This document shows, in pieces, positions 26,387 to 36,008 of a DNA stretch of 64,000 nucleotides; position 1 is the first letter of the stretch, and every line of letters begins with the position of its first letter. The notes beneath the pieces were generated by a model that was given only the letters and a program-made list of their open reading frames with translations, did not search any database and had not been told where the DNA came from. The DNA comes from Vibrio toranzoniae. GTDB lineage: Bacteria; Pseudomonadota; Gammaproteobacteria; Enterobacterales; Vibrionaceae. A program made the position numbers and the translations under genes. The stretch spans positions 682,001 through 746,000 of the forward strand of contig NZ_AP025515.1 in NCBI RefSeq assembly GCF_024347655.1, given 5' to 3'.

Positions 26387-26947
26387 TCACAACACTTTAG
26401 CTAAGCGTTGCTCTTCCTTGTTGTCTTCCGTTGGCAAATCTTCCAAATGCAATGCCACTCGATCGCTGTCGAAATAAACTTCATCACAGTTATGTCCTTC
26501 TCCGCCTCTATCGACAATCAAGAACTGGTCTTGATCGGTGAGCGCGAGAACTGGGTGGTGCCACACCCCTTTGTGATAGTTCACTCCCTGACGGCCGTTG
26601 CTCAAGAAAGCTCGGCTATTGGCTAACGTTGGGTTATCGCCTTTTGGTGCAACAACAATTAAATAGGGTTGACCAAGTAATGGAACGAATGCCTGAGAAC
26701 CAAGTGGATGACGCTCTAACATTTTGATGGTCAGTGGGTAGCTCAACGGTGTGGCCTGGAAGATGCTGATGATCGCTTCTCCGTCTTGGTCTTGCACATC
26801 CGTTGTCGCTAGCTTGTGGTAGCGACGTGTTGATCCACTGTTGATCATAAAGAAATCACTATTATCGGACTCGATAACATCGCCAAACTCAGCAAAAGCT
26901 TGCTTGGTTAACGGTTCGATAGATAAACGACGTATTCCATTACTCAT
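26387..26947 (-). CDS. allA: Ureidoglycolate lyase
   Basis: Splits ureidoglycolate into glyoxylate and urea. The 186-residue cupin-type protein has the expected central block (ERHPLGSQAFVPL) and the His-rich part NYHKGVWHHPVLAL, with the acidic GGEGHNCDEVYF near the end. Two adjacent Met codons could start it; the ATG at 26945-26947 is preferred because AAGGA lies 7 nt before it and is too close to the first ATG at 26951. It lies 14 bp before puuD and 14 bp after alc. Confidence 0.93.
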   Translation of the reverse strand: MSNGIRRLSIEPLTKQAFAEFGDVIESDNSDFFMINSGSTRRYHKLATTDVQDQDGEAIISIFQATPLSYPLTIKMLERHPLGSQAFVPLLGQPYLIVVAPKGDNPTLANSRAFLSNGRQGVNYHKGVWHHPVLALTDQDQFLIVDRGGEGHNCDEVYFDSDRVALHLEDLPTEDNKEEQRLAKVL

Positions 26948-26961
26948 ACTCATTTCCTTAC

Positions 26962-27948
26962 CTATTTCGCTTTCGTACCAAATAGACGCAAACGGCTGAT
27001 ACCACCATCTGGGAATATGTTTGCACGTACGTGGGTAATCGCACCAAGGTCGTTTACCTCAGAAATGAATTCGTGAATCTCGTGCGCTTGCAGCTTTTGT
27101 GCAGGCAAGAGTTCACGCCAGAATAGGCTTTGTGTTTCTACTTGATCGTCGGTACCACCTTTCACGCAAGCCGCTTGGATCGAGCAGCTGTCTGGGTAGT
27201 TACCTTTGAAGTGTGCCGTATCCACAACGATACGTTCAATGTTGCCTGGGTGGCCTAATGCCACGATTACCCAGTCGTTACCCGGTGTACGACGACGAGC
27301 TGTTTCCCAGCCATCACCCATGTTTTCACCGCGGCCTGGGCCTAAGATGTTGGCTTTGTTGCCGTAGTGTTCGTCACTACATGCGAGTGCTCGGCCACCA
27401 TGTTCAACCGCTGCTAGATCGACTTGTTGCTGAGAATCTATTGCGTCCCAATCCACGCTTGGTCGGCCATAAACACGCAGACGCGCAACACCGCCGTCTG
27501 GGTAGATGTTCAAACGTAGGTGCGTAAAGACTTGGTCACTTTCGATGTCTTCAAGATGATGATGATCACCCTGTAGTGCCATTGAAGGCAGAATTTCTTG
27601 CCACTCAGTTGAGTCAGTTGGCTCCCCTTGTGGTGAATAACACGCGTCAATGGATGCCGAAGGTGGGAAGTTACCTGTGAAGAATGAGGTATCAATATCA
27701 ACGCCAGCAATGGTGCCAGCTAGGCCAAGGCGAACGACACAGTAGTCGTAACCTTCGCCGCGTTTGCGTCTGCTTTCCCAGCCGTCCATCCACTTGCCGT
27801 TGTCGTCGTATAAGTCGTCTTTCCACTCTGGTGCTGCGTGGCTGAGTAGACGGCTTTTATCTGCGAAAAAATCGTCGGTTGCAAAGATAGCTTCTGCGCC
27901 GAGTTTTTCGTCTGCAAGGTTTATGTACTGTTCAAATTTATGGGTCAT
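26962..27948 (-). CDS. alc: Allantoicase
   Basis: Hydrolyses allantoate to ureidoglycolate and urea. The 328-residue protein shows the two repeated beta-sandwich halves of the family. The first contains DGWESRRKRGEGYDYCVVRL and IDTSFFTGNFPPS; the second contains DGWETARRRTPGNDWVIVAL and VDTAHFKGNYPDS. Each half ends with a G(V/I)xRLR(V/L)xG strand. Choice of the allantoicase route, rather than allantoate amidohydrolase, means urea and not ammonia is released. It is third in the operon, 123 bp after uraD. Confidence 0.95.
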   Translation of the reverse strand: MTHKFEQYINLADEKLGAEAIFATDDFFADKSRLLSHAAPEWKDDLYDDNGKWMDGWESRRKRGEGYDYCVVRLGLAGTIAGVDIDTSFFTGNFPPSASIDACYSPQGEPTDSTEWQEILPSMALQGDHHHLEDIESDQVFTHLRLNIYPDGGVARLRVYGRPSVDWDAIDSQQQVDLAAVEHGGRALACSDEHYGNKANILGPGRGENMGDGWETARRRTPGNDWVIVALGHPGNIERIVVDTAHFKGNYPDSCSIQAACVKGGTDDQVETQSLFWRELLPAQKLQAHEIHEFISEVNDLGAITHVRANIFPDGGISRLRLFGTKAK

Positions 27949-28071
27949 GTCCGTGTAATCCTATGAAATTAATCAAGTAATAATAAAATGAGAACTTAGT
28001 GGCTTATGTTTTTACAAATCAAACCTTTGGCGCACTAAGACTGGGCTGAGATAGCTGTTAACTCCGTTAAC

Positions 28072-28587
28072 TTACATATCCCAGAGACGAAACAGCGCGA
28101 TCTTGTTGATCTCTTGAATCGCCGTAGCAAACTCAGTTTCACTATCATTTCCTAATCGCATCTCGAACGACTCAAGAATTTGGTAACGATTGGCTCCCTT
28201 CACCGCCATAATAAAAGGGAAATTGAAGCGACTTTTGTAGCTGTTGTTGTAAGAAGTGAATTTTTCAAATTCTTCGGCGCTGCACTTTTCGATGCCCGCC
28301 CCCGCTTGTTCTTTGGTCGACGACTCGGTAAGTTCGCCGTTTACTGCTGCTCTTCCCGCTAAATCCGGGTGAGCATTGATCAAAGCCAACTGTTTGCCTT
28401 GGTCTGCATGTAACAAGGTCGATGCCATTTTCAGATGAAGATTCTCGATATGATCATCTTCGGCATTCAAACCTTGGTCATAGACCGCTTCAGCAACCCA
28501 TGGGCTGTGTTCGTAAACATCAGCAAAGTGCGCGACAAAAGTATCGCGGCTCATGGTTGTTGGTTGGCAAGATCGAAATTCAGTCAC
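28072..28587 (-). CDS. uraD: OHCU decarboxylase
   Basis: Decarboxylates 2-oxo-4-hydroxy-4-carboxy-5-ureidoimidazoline to S-allantoin. The 171-residue helical protein has the catalytic His in LINAHPDLAG, the GAGIEKCSAEEFE segment and RFNFPFIMAVKG, all typical. The start is a GTG at 28585-28587 (MTEFRSCQP), preceded by GGAGG at a 6-nt spacing; longer readings run into puuE without a site. It follows puuE by 22 bp. Confidence 0.92.
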   Translation of the reverse strand: MTEFRSCQPTTMSRDTFVAHFADVYEHSPWVAEAVYDQGLNAEDDHIENLHLKMASTLLHADQGKQLALINAHPDLAGRAAVNGELTESSTKEQAGAGIEKCSAEEFEKFTSYNNSYKSRFNFPFIMAVKGANRYQILESFEMRLGNDSETEFATAIQEINKIALFRLWDM

Positions 28588-28609
28588 GTTAAGCCTCCTT
28601 GCTTCACTG

Positions 28610-29548
28610 CTACTTCCGCTGTTGATGATTAGCGTTATTTGGATGGTATGGGTGGTGTTGGTGCCAGTGGTTGGCAATATCGATTCGACGACATAGCCAC
28701 ACGCTGTCGTGCAGTTTGACGTAATCTAAGAAACGTCTTAACGCAGCAATACGACCGGGGCGACCAATCAGACGACAATGCAGACCAACCGACATCATTT
28801 TCGGTGCGGTTTCGCCTTCCATATACAGGGTGTCAAACGTGTCTTTTAGATATTGGAAGAACTGCTCACCCGAGTTGAAACCTTGCGCGGTTGAGAAGCG
28901 CATATCGTTCACATCGAGTGTGTATGGGATCACCAGTTGTGGATGACCAGCTTCGGTATGCCAATAAGGCAGATCATCATCGTAGGCATCCGAGTCGTAA
29001 AGAAAACCGCCCTCTTCTGCTACCAAGCGACGCGTATTCGGCCCTGTACGACCTGTGTACCAACCTTGCGGGCGTTGGCCTGTCACTTGTTGGATGATCT
29101 CGATCGCCTTGGTCATGTGGTCGCGCTCTTCAGACTCATCAATGTATTGATAGTCTATCCAGCGATAACCGTGGCTACAGATTTCGTGACCCGCTTCGAC
29201 CATGGCTTTGGCAACGTCTGGATGACGCTCAATCGCCATTGCAACAGCAAATACAGTCAGTGGAATTTCATATTCATCGAACAAGCGAAGAACACGCCAC
29301 ACACCCGCTCGGCTACCATATTCATAGATGGATTCCATACTGATGTGACGCTCGCCTTTGATCGGCTGTGCTGACGGGATCTCTGAGAGAAAGGCTTCAG
29401 ACTCGTCGTCTCCATGTAACAAACAACGCTCACCGCCCTCTTCATAGTTCAATACAAAAGAAACCGCGACGCGCGCATTACCTGGCCATTGAGGGTTTGG
29501 AGGGTTAGCTCCGTAACCGATCAAATTTCTTGAATAATCCTTATTCAT
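28610..29548 (-). CDS. puuE: Allantoinase PuuE (polysaccharide deacetylase family)
   Basis: Opens the allantoin ring to allantoate. The 312-residue protein belongs to the metal-independent PuuE group, related to polysaccharide deacetylases rather than to amidohydrolase-type allantoinases. Recognisable stretches are YGANPPNPQWPGNARVAVS at the start, EICSHGYRWIDYQYI and GWYTGRTGPNTRRLV. AGGAG precedes the ATG. It is the first gene of the five-gene operon, divergent from uraH across a spacer with TTGTATACAA. The C-terminal tail is His/Asn-rich. Confidence 0.94.
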   Translation of the reverse strand: MNKDYSRNLIGYGANPPNPQWPGNARVAVSFVLNYEEGGERCLLHGDDESEAFLSEIPSAQPIKGERHISMESIYEYGSRAGVWRVLRLFDEYEIPLTVFAVAMAIERHPDVAKAMVEAGHEICSHGYRWIDYQYIDESEERDHMTKAIEIIQQVTGQRPQGWYTGRTGPNTRRLVAEEGGFLYDSDAYDDDLPYWHTEAGHPQLVIPYTLDVNDMRFSTAQGFNSGEQFFQYLKDTFDTLYMEGETAPKMMSVGLHCRLIGRPGRIAALRRFLDYVKLHDSVWLCRRIDIANHWHQHHPYHPNNANHQQRK

Positions 29549-29659
29549 CCAAGTACTCCTAACATAAGTGGTTGGCTTAGCCGCTCTTTGGCTGGTTGAT
29601 CAAAATGATTCCACGAATGGATTTTCCAAAAACCGAGCAACCTTACCCCTGTACATTTA

Positions 29660-29669
29660 TTGTATACAA
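29660..29669. promoter_or_regulatory. GntR operator on the puuE side of the divergent spacer
   Basis: A perfect TTGTATACAA with matching flanks (29659-29670), 112 bp before puuE. The whole spacer 29549-29959 is AT-rich and holds no gene. Confidence 0.75.
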
Positions 29670-29841
29670 TTATTTATCTCAATGTAAAGATTTTGTTATT
29701 TAAGTTAAATTTTGATTGTTTATCTAACTAAAAACAACACCTTAACCAAACAAAAACTGCCCAAAAACCGATAATAAGGATCTATAAAGTCAGAAAAAAA
29801 GATATATTGATTAACATTTTTCCAACAATTGACTTTACTAA

Positions 29842-29861
29842 TTGTGTACAGTTCGTACATA
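29842..29861. promoter_or_regulatory. GntR operator pair on the uraH side
   Basis: TTGTGTACAG (29842-29851) and the poorer TTCGTACATA (29852-29861) lie back to back, just downstream of a TTGACT (29829-29834) that could be a -35. Confidence 0.55.
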
Positions 29862-29959
29862 GTTAGTGATAACAAAGTGACGAGTTGCATTATGTGCAAG
29901 ATCGAAATAGACAGATAAACCACGGAACAGAGGAGCGCCAAAAGCGCTATTAAGGGACT

Positions 29960-30313
29960 ATGGGAAGATTAACAACACACGTATTAGACACCACACACGG
30001 CTTACCAGGTGCAGAGATCAAGGTAGAGCTTTATAAGGTCAACGAAGACTCAACAGAAAAGCTGGCGACCGTGCTCACCAACTCCGATGGCCGAACCGAT
30101 ACGCCGATTCTGGCTGGGAATGAATTCCGACCGGGGAAATATCAATTGGTATTCTATGTAGCCGACTACTACAAAAACAAAGGTGTGGAGTTAGATGGCG
30201 TGCCTTTCCTAGACGATGTGGTGATTCGTTTCGGCTTGGATGACCCCGATGCGCACTACCACGTTCCGCTTTTAGTCTCACCTTACAGTTTCTCGACTTA
30301 TCGGGGCAGTTAG
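29960..30313 (+). CDS. uraH: 5-hydroxyisourate hydrolase (transthyretin-like)
   Basis: Hydrolyses the PuuD product 5-hydroxyisourate to OHCU. The 117-residue protein has both family signatures: LTTHVLDTTHGLPG at the N-terminus (active-site His) and the C-terminal YRGS tetrapeptide. No signal peptide is seen, so it is cytoplasmic. AAGGGA precedes the ATG. It is divergent from puuE and followed 250 bp later by a purine permease gene. Confidence 0.95.
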   Translation: MGRLTTHVLDTTHGLPGAEIKVELYKVNEDSTEKLATVLTNSDGRTDTPILAGNEFRPGKYQLVFYVADYYKNKGVELDGVPFLDDVVIRFGLDDPDAHYHVPLLVSPYSFSTYRGS

Positions 30314-30564
30314 TCCCGAAACTTAGAATCTCGATCTAGGCTTCACCACCAAATAATAAACAGATTCATGCGTGATGTGTGCATCCCAAAAGGTGTGCAC
30401 TCACTAAACACGCTCATATAAAAATACTAACAACGTTAACAGTTAAAAAATGAGCCGCGCAAAGCTCATTCATAACGAGTTAGAGCTAGGAAAAACCTTA
30501 AAAATTAATATTGAAATCTCGCTGTATTCAATAAATGGATCACAACATAAAAGGACTTGCTGAC

Positions 30565-31908
30565 ATGAGTGATAGTAAGACAGAAATACTCAACCAAGAT
30601 GCGAACAACGGAATTTTAGAGAAACTCTTTAAAATTAAGGCTCACGGAAGCAGTGTGAAAAATGAGTTAGTCGGCGGTGTCACTACCTTTGCGACTATGG
30701 CTTATATCATCTTCGTTAACCCACAGATCATGGCCGCTTCGGGTATGGATGCAGGGGCGGTATTCGTCGCAACCTGTATTGGTGCCGCGATCGGTTGTTT
30801 ATTAATGGGGTTATTTGCCAACTGGCCAGTTGGACTTGCACCGGGCATGGGTTTGAACGCCTTCTTCTCGTTCACTGTTGTGAGTGAAATGGGTTATAGC
30901 TGGGAAGTGGCACTGGGTGCGGTGTTTATATCCGGTATTTTGTTTGTCGGGATGAGTTTTTACAAAGTACGCCAATGGATAATTGAAAGTATCCCAGTGA
31001 GTCTGCGCTATTCCATGACAGCTGGTGTTGGTTTGTTCTTGGGTCTGATTGGCTTAAAAACGGCAGGTATTGTCGTGGAAAATCCAGCAACATTGGTTTC
31101 TTTAGGTGACTTCACCAAACCTGAAGCGCTACTGGCCGCTATTGCTTTCCTCATTATTTCGGTTCTGAGTGAGCGCAAAGTATTTGGTGCAGTGTTAATT
31201 GGTATTTTGAGTGTAACTTTGGTCGGTATGATGCTTGGCTTAGTTCACTACAACGGTTTCTTTGCTGCGCCACCAAGTTTAGCGCCTACGTTCCTAAAAA
31301 TGGACATTATGGGCGCTCTCGATGTTTCAATGATCAGCGTTATCTTGGCCTTCCTTTTTGTAAACATGTTCGATACCGCGGGTACTTTGATGGGCGTGGC
31401 TGAGCGTGCAAACCTAACCAATCCTGAAACGGGAAAAATTGAAGGTCTGAGCAAAGCACTGAAAGCTGACAGTATTTCAAGTGTGGCTGGTGCTTGTGTG
31501 GGTTGTCCGCCAGTCACCAGTTATGTAGAAAGTGCCGCCGGTGTTGCCGCTGGCGCACGTACTGGTCTTTCCGCCATTGTGGTTGGCGTATTGTTCTTAG
31601 CGGCAATTTTCCTATCACCACTAGCAGGCATGATCCCCGCTTACGCAACCTCTGGAGCACTCATCTATGTTGCGTTCGTGATGATGAGCAGCATGCAACA
31701 CATCGACTGGAAAGACTTCACAAACGGTGCCCCTGCTGCCATTACGGCGCTAATGATGCCCCTGACGTTCTCTATCGCCAATGGTATCGCACTGGGGTTC
31801 ATTACCTACACGGTACTTAAGCTGGCGACAGGTAAAACCAAAGATGTGTCTATCTCGATGTACTTTCTCGCGGTTATCTTCATCGCCAAGCTAGTGTTCA
31901 TCGGCTAG
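30565..31908 (+). CDS. NCS2 purine permease, AzgA-like
   Basis: A 447-residue inner-membrane permease with about 12 to 14 hydrophobic segments, of the AzgA-like branch of nucleobase:cation symporter-2 (adenine/guanine/hypoxanthine carriers). Typical segments are TTFATMAYIIFVNPQIM, GLAPGMGLNAFFSF, MFDTAGTLMGVAERANL and PPVTSYVESAAGVAAGARTG. The ATG at 30565 is preferred because AAAGGA precedes it; one at 30535 has no site. Guanine or hypoxanthine uptake would suit the neighbouring guaD/xdh genes, but specificity is inferred. Confidence 0.88.
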   Translation: MSDSKTEILNQDANNGILEKLFKIKAHGSSVKNELVGGVTTFATMAYIIFVNPQIMAASGMDAGAVFVATCIGAAIGCLLMGLFANWPVGLAPGMGLNAFFSFTVVSEMGYSWEVALGAVFISGILFVGMSFYKVRQWIIESIPVSLRYSMTAGVGLFLGLIGLKTAGIVVENPATLVSLGDFTKPEALLAAIAFLIISVLSERKVFGAVLIGILSVTLVGMMLGLVHYNGFFAAPPSLAPTFLKMDIMGALDVSMISVILAFLFVNMFDTAGTLMGVAERANLTNPETGKIEGLSKALKADSISSVAGACVGCPPVTSYVESAAGVAAGARTGLSAIVVGVLFLAAIFLSPLAGMIPAYATSGALIYVAFVMMSSMQHIDWKDFTNGAPAAITALMMPLTFSIANGIALGFITYTVLKLATGKTKDVSISMYFLAVIFIAKLVFIG

Positions 31909-32142
31909 CAACCAAACATGACTGCCGCTTAGCTTGTTCAAAAGCCGAGCGACAGTCGAATGTAAATACTAATGAAAATAAGCACCAACCAAGTTTTTTG
32001 AAAAAAGCTAACAGTACTAATGAGTCGATAGCAAATGACCCCACAGATTTAGTGCACTTTTTTATGACCCTACGCAGTTTGTAGAAGTCAATGTTTGACC
32101 GCCAATCGCCTGTAAACGGAAACCCAGGCAAAGGAATATCAA

Positions 32143-33588
32143 ATGAAACTTCTTTACACCCTTAATGAAAGACCGCCGCATAGCTTAACTCTCCTACTCG
32201 CGCTGCAGCATATGCTTGCCTCAATCGGTGGCATTGTCGCAGTACCCCTTATTGTTGGAGCCTCGATTGGCCTGCCTAACACGGAAATCGTTTCACTGAT
32301 CAATGCAGCACTATTGGCCTCAGGTATCGTAACCGTCGCTCAGTGTCTCGGCTTTGGCCCTGTTGGTATTCGACTGCCAGTGGTGATGGGTTCGAGCTTT
32401 GCCTTTTTAGGTGTGGCTATTTCGATCGGTAACGAAGGTGGCGTTGCCGCCATTATGGGCTCGGCGCTGATCGGCTCGTTTGTGGTGATAGGTGCCAGCT
32501 TCTACATGGACAAGGTTCGTACGCTGTTCCCAACCGTGGTAAGTGGTGTGGTGGTTACCTTAATCGGCTTAACCATTTTACCGGTTGCCATGAATTGGAT
32601 CGGCGACGCTCCAGCCAACACAGAGCAATTCGCCACCTTACCGAAACTGTTTCTAGCACTTGTCTCCCTAGGCATAGTGATCGGCGTATCGGTTTACTGT
32701 AAAGGCGCAGTTGCCGCTTCAGCTATCGTGATTGGTTTAGCAGGCGGTTATATTGTGGCGCTATCACTCGGTATGGTGAATCTTGATCAAATCAGTTCTG
32801 CCGCATGGGTTGGTGGGCCTGAGCCCTTCAAATATGGCTTTACGTTTTCTGCCAGCGCCATCATCAGCATGAGCTTGGTGTACATCGTGGTTATCGCTGA
32901 AGCAACCGGAGACTTCATGGCGCTAGGGAACAATTGCCATACTCAAGTCAGCGGTAAAGATCTAAAACGTGGATTACTGGGCGATGGGCTTGGTAGTACA
33001 CTCTCTTCCATTCTCACCGCAATGCCATTGGCATCATTCAGCCAAAACGTCGGCATTGTCGGTATCACAGGTGTGGCAAGCCGTTACGTAGTAGCAGCAA
33101 CGGGAGGTTTATTAATTTTAGGTGGCTTATTCCCGAAATTAGCCGCCATTGCCGTCACGATCCCAAAGCCAGTGTTAGGCGGTGTAGGTTTTGTGATGTT
33201 CGGTATGATCGCCTACGCGGGTATCCGCATGTTGATAAAGGCCGCAGACACCAAACGAAATGCCTTGGTAATCTGTGTAGGCTTAGCGTCTGGCTTAGCC
33301 GTCACTTTCGAACCAAGACTGCTGCAACACTTACCGCATGATCTAGAGAACTTTCTTCACTCTGGTATCACCACCGGTACGATTATGACGGTTGTTCTAA
33401 ACCTTGTGTTGCCGAAATCTTCACGAGCTGAAGAACAAGAAGCGCTAGCCGAAAGCCACGCGCAAGTTGAACTAGAAATGAAAGAGCAAGCTGAAGAAAC
33501 ACTACACTCAGGCGATCAATTAGAGGTTCAACAAGCCAGTACAAACGTTCAAACAGCGACAGAAAATCCTGAACCCAAAGCTAATTAG
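32143..33588 (+). CDS. NCS2 xanthine/urate permease
   Basis: A 481-residue permease of the uracil/xanthine/urate branch of NCS2. Landmarks are LALQHMLASIGGIVAVP at the start, the EATGDFMALG segment with the substrate-binding Glu, and PLASFSQNVGIVGITGVASR, which resembles urate/xanthine carriers. The last 60 residues form a charged Q/E-rich cytoplasmic tail not needed for the fold. An AGGCAAAGGA stretch precedes the ATG. A TTAGTTAA triplet repeat begins at its stop codon. Urate or xanthine as substrate is inference. Confidence 0.88.
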   Translation: MKLLYTLNERPPHSLTLLLALQHMLASIGGIVAVPLIVGASIGLPNTEIVSLINAALLASGIVTVAQCLGFGPVGIRLPVVMGSSFAFLGVAISIGNEGGVAAIMGSALIGSFVVIGASFYMDKVRTLFPTVVSGVVVTLIGLTILPVAMNWIGDAPANTEQFATLPKLFLALVSLGIVIGVSVYCKGAVAASAIVIGLAGGYIVALSLGMVNLDQISSAAWVGGPEPFKYGFTFSASAIISMSLVYIVVIAEATGDFMALGNNCHTQVSGKDLKRGLLGDGLGSTLSSILTAMPLASFSQNVGIVGITGVASRYVVAATGGLLILGGLFPKLAAIAVTIPKPVLGGVGFVMFGMIAYAGIRMLIKAADTKRNALVICVGLASGLAVTFEPRLLQHLPHDLENFLHSGITTGTIMTVVLNLVLPKSSRAEEQEALAESHAQVELEMKEQAEETLHSGDQLEVQQASTNVQTATENPEPKAN

Positions 33589-33608
33589 TTAATTAGTTAA
33601 TTAGTTAA
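33585..33608. repeat. Three tandem copies of TTAGTTAA
   Basis: Perfect 8-bp unit repeated three times, beginning at the stop codon of the permease gene. It looks like slippage and supplies stops in all plus-strand frames. Confidence 0.8.
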
Positions 33609-33800
33609 TGATCGAGTTAACTGGCTGAACCTCATACTAAATGGTTCGCTAACTCGCGTAAAACCGACTTCCGTAGAATCGCGGGCGTAATGAGAACACT
33701 GAAAGTTTCTGCGCCCTTGGTTCATATTATCTTTCAACAACAAATACCACATAAAGACCCTCTTCCCTGAAAAGGCAGAGATGGCTAAGGACTACTATGA

Positions 33801-35162
33801 ATGGAAACCATCTGGATTAAGAATCCTCTCGCAATCTACACTGGCTCACTCGCTAATGCAGAAGGCGGCATTGTCATTAAAGGTAATACAATCATTGAGC
33901 TGGTTGGCAAACACAAAGAGCCAACCTTACCCGTAGATTACAGCGTCGACGCCTCTCGTCATGTTGTGACTCCTGGGCTTATCAATGCGCACCACCACTT
34001 CTATCAAACCCTAACGCGAGCCTACCCCGGCGCGCTCAATAAAGAGCTCTTCCATTGGTTGCAAAGCCTCTACCCTGTTTGGGCTAATCTCGATTCTGAG
34101 ATGATGAGCCTAGCTACAGAGCTTGCTCTGGTTGAGCTGATGATGTCGGGCTGTACTACCGCATCCGATCATCATTACTTGTTACCTAATGGGCTTGAGC
34201 ACGCCATCGACTTACAAGTCGAGGCCGCAGAGAAACTAGGCGTTAGAGCCATATTCACACGTGGTTCAATGAGCCTAGGGGAAGATGAAGGTGGGCTACC
34301 GCCACGACACACCATTCAAACCGAACAAACCATTATTGATGACAGCCAGCGCTTGATTCGTGATTACCACCAGCGTGATGAAGGGGCGATGATTCAAATA
34401 GCACTCGCGCCTTGTTCGCCATTCTCGGTCACCACCGATCTAATGAAAGAGACCGCCAAGATCAGTGAGCGTGAGAACGTGATGATGCACACGCACCTTT
34501 GCGAAACGCTGGATGAAGAGGACTTCTGTATTGAGAAGTTTGGTCTGCGCCCTGTCGATTACCTAGAAGATGTAGGGTGGCTTAACGAGCGCACTTGGCT
34601 TGCTCATGGTATTCACTTCAACATAGAAGAAATTAGACGCTTGGGTAAAGCAGGGATTGGTATTAGCCACTGCCCAACTTCCAACATGATGCTGGCTTCC
34701 GGTATTTGTAAGAACAACGATCTTGAAGCCGCTGGCGTAAAAGTCGGGCTTGGTGTGGATGGTTCCGCTTCAAACGACGGTTCGAACATGATTGCCGAAG
34801 TGCGCATGGCGATGTATCTACAACGTCTGCAATATGGATCTGCTAATGTTTCACACTTTGACGCCCTACGCTGGGCGACATCAGGCTCGGCACGCGCAAT
34901 GGGCAGAACGGATATCGGTACGCTAGAGGTAGGGAAACAAGCCGACATCGCGATGTTCAAGCTCGATGACATTCGTTTCTCTGGTAGCCACGATCCACTG
35001 GCAGCTTTACTACTTTGTGGCGCTCAACAAGCAGACAAAGTGATGGTAGCCGGAAAATGGCGTGTTAACGATGGTGCAGTGATCGGCGTAGACATGGAAC
35101 AACTGATGCACCGCCACCACGCTGCCGCCATGAAGTTAGGTAAACTGGCGATGAATAACTAG
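33801..35162 (+). CDS. 8-oxoguanine deaminase-like amidohydrolase
   Basis: A 453-residue amidohydrolase of the AtzB/TrzN-like group that includes 8-oxoguanine deaminase. Zinc ligands are in INAHHHFYQ near residue 63; later blocks are MMHTHLCET, LAHGIHFN and GLGVDGSASNDGSN with the catalytic Asp. The HWLQSLYPVWANLD segment is characteristic of 8-oxoguanine deaminases. The product would be urate, feeding directly into PuuD. The gene is alone between a permease and a convergent TetR regulator. It could instead act on guanine or isoguanine. Confidence 0.82.
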   Translation: METIWIKNPLAIYTGSLANAEGGIVIKGNTIIELVGKHKEPTLPVDYSVDASRHVVTPGLINAHHHFYQTLTRAYPGALNKELFHWLQSLYPVWANLDSEMMSLATELALVELMMSGCTTASDHHYLLPNGLEHAIDLQVEAAEKLGVRAIFTRGSMSLGEDEGGLPPRHTIQTEQTIIDDSQRLIRDYHQRDEGAMIQIALAPCSPFSVTTDLMKETAKISERENVMMHTHLCETLDEEDFCIEKFGLRPVDYLEDVGWLNERTWLAHGIHFNIEEIRRLGKAGIGISHCPTSNMMLASGICKNNDLEAAGVKVGLGVDGSASNDGSNMIAEVRMAMYLQRLQYGSANVSHFDALRWATSGSARAMGRTDIGTLEVGKQADIAMFKLDDIRFSGSHDPLAALLLCGAQQADKVMVAGKWRVNDGAVIGVDMEQLMHRHHAAAMKLGKLAMNN

Positions 35163-35184
35163 GTACACGCTAACGAGCGAAGCG

Positions 35185-35214
35185 AAAGAAGGTCTGCAAT
35201 CGCAGACCTTCTTT
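35185..35214. terminator. Bidirectional terminator between the deaminase and TetR genes
   Basis: AAAGAAGGTCTGC (35185-35197), loop AATC, GCAGACCTTCTTT (35202-35214): a perfect 13-bp stem. Confidence 0.9.
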
Positions 35215-35235
35215 AAACGAAAACACATAGCAATG

Positions 35236-35844
35236 TTAGCTTTTCACACCGCACCCTTTAATCACTAGCTGGGTGATGAACTCAGCGGCATCTGCGTAGT
35301 CTTTATCATCGAGCTTATCTTTCTGCATCACGCTGCAAATCTGCCAGCCAAAATCAGCGTAGGTTTGGGTGGCCGCCCATATAGTGAACATCAGGTGGTG
35401 TGCTGGTACGTCATCCATTAAGCCTTGTGCTGACCAAGTGGAGAACTTATCGAGGATCATCTGAGATTGGTTATACAGCTCATCGCCGATCTCTTTTGGC
35501 AGCACTTTCGCGCCAGACATCACTTCATTAGCAAAGACCTTAGAAGCGTGTGGATGGTCGCGAGAGATGATCAATTTGGTTTGAATATATTGAGACAAGG
35601 CTTCAACGGGATCACTCAGCTCTTCAATCGGGCGAGATGCTTCCAGTAAAGGCTGAATGACGGTTTCGAGCACTGCACTGTAAAGCTTGTCTTTCGAGCT
35701 GAAATAATAGAATACGTTAGGTTTGGGAATGTCAGCCGCTTTTGCGATATCCGCCATTTTTGTTGCAGCGTAACCGTGGGTGGCGAATTGTTCACACGCG
35801 ACCTCGATGATTAAATCTTGATTCTTTTGTCTGATCCTAGACAT
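35236..35844 (-). CDS. TetR-family regulator, RutR-like
   Basis: A 202-residue regulator. The N-terminal helix-turn-helix includes ACEQFATHGYAATKMADIAK, then ADIPKPNVFYYFSSKDKLYSAV, very like RutR, the pyrimidine/purine regulator. The C-terminal part (HPHASKVFANEVMSGA, QTYADFGWQI) also matches the RutR-type ligand domain. The ATG at 35842-35844 follows AAAGGATG. It lies downstream of the glycerate kinase gene on the same strand behind a terminator. The target genes are not evident; nucleobase sensing is inference. Confidence 0.82.
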   Translation of the reverse strand: MSRIRQKNQDLIIEVACEQFATHGYAATKMADIAKAADIPKPNVFYYFSSKDKLYSAVLETVIQPLLEASRPIEELSDPVEALSQYIQTKLIISRDHPHASKVFANEVMSGAKVLPKEIGDELYNQSQMILDKFSTWSAQGLMDDVPAHHLMFTIWAATQTYADFGWQICSVMQKDKLDDKDYADAAEFITQLVIKGCGVKS

Positions 35845-35941
35845 ATTGCATCCTTTACAGCCCATCACTTAAGCCATAGTAATCAACGTGCTTCATTAGT
35901 CCAGAAGAGAATCTCAGAACTCGAGGTCACCGCATTGATAG

Positions 35942-35981
35942 CAATAAAATGGTCGTTTTTATGTACAGAAGAACGACCATT
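35942..35981 (-). terminator. Terminator after the glycerate kinase gene
   Basis: On the minus strand AATGGTCGTT (35981-35972), a 14-nt loop, AACGACCATT (35957-35948), then TTTATT. It closes the gcl operon. Confidence 0.75.
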
Positions 35982-36008
35982 CAACAGTGTTTTTTCAAAC
36001 TGTTCAGA

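Noticed and set aside
33585..33608. TTAGTTAA triplet as an attachment site or iteron
   Set aside because: Only three short AT-rich units, no integrase or replication gene nearby, and no second copy elsewhere; slippage is simpler.
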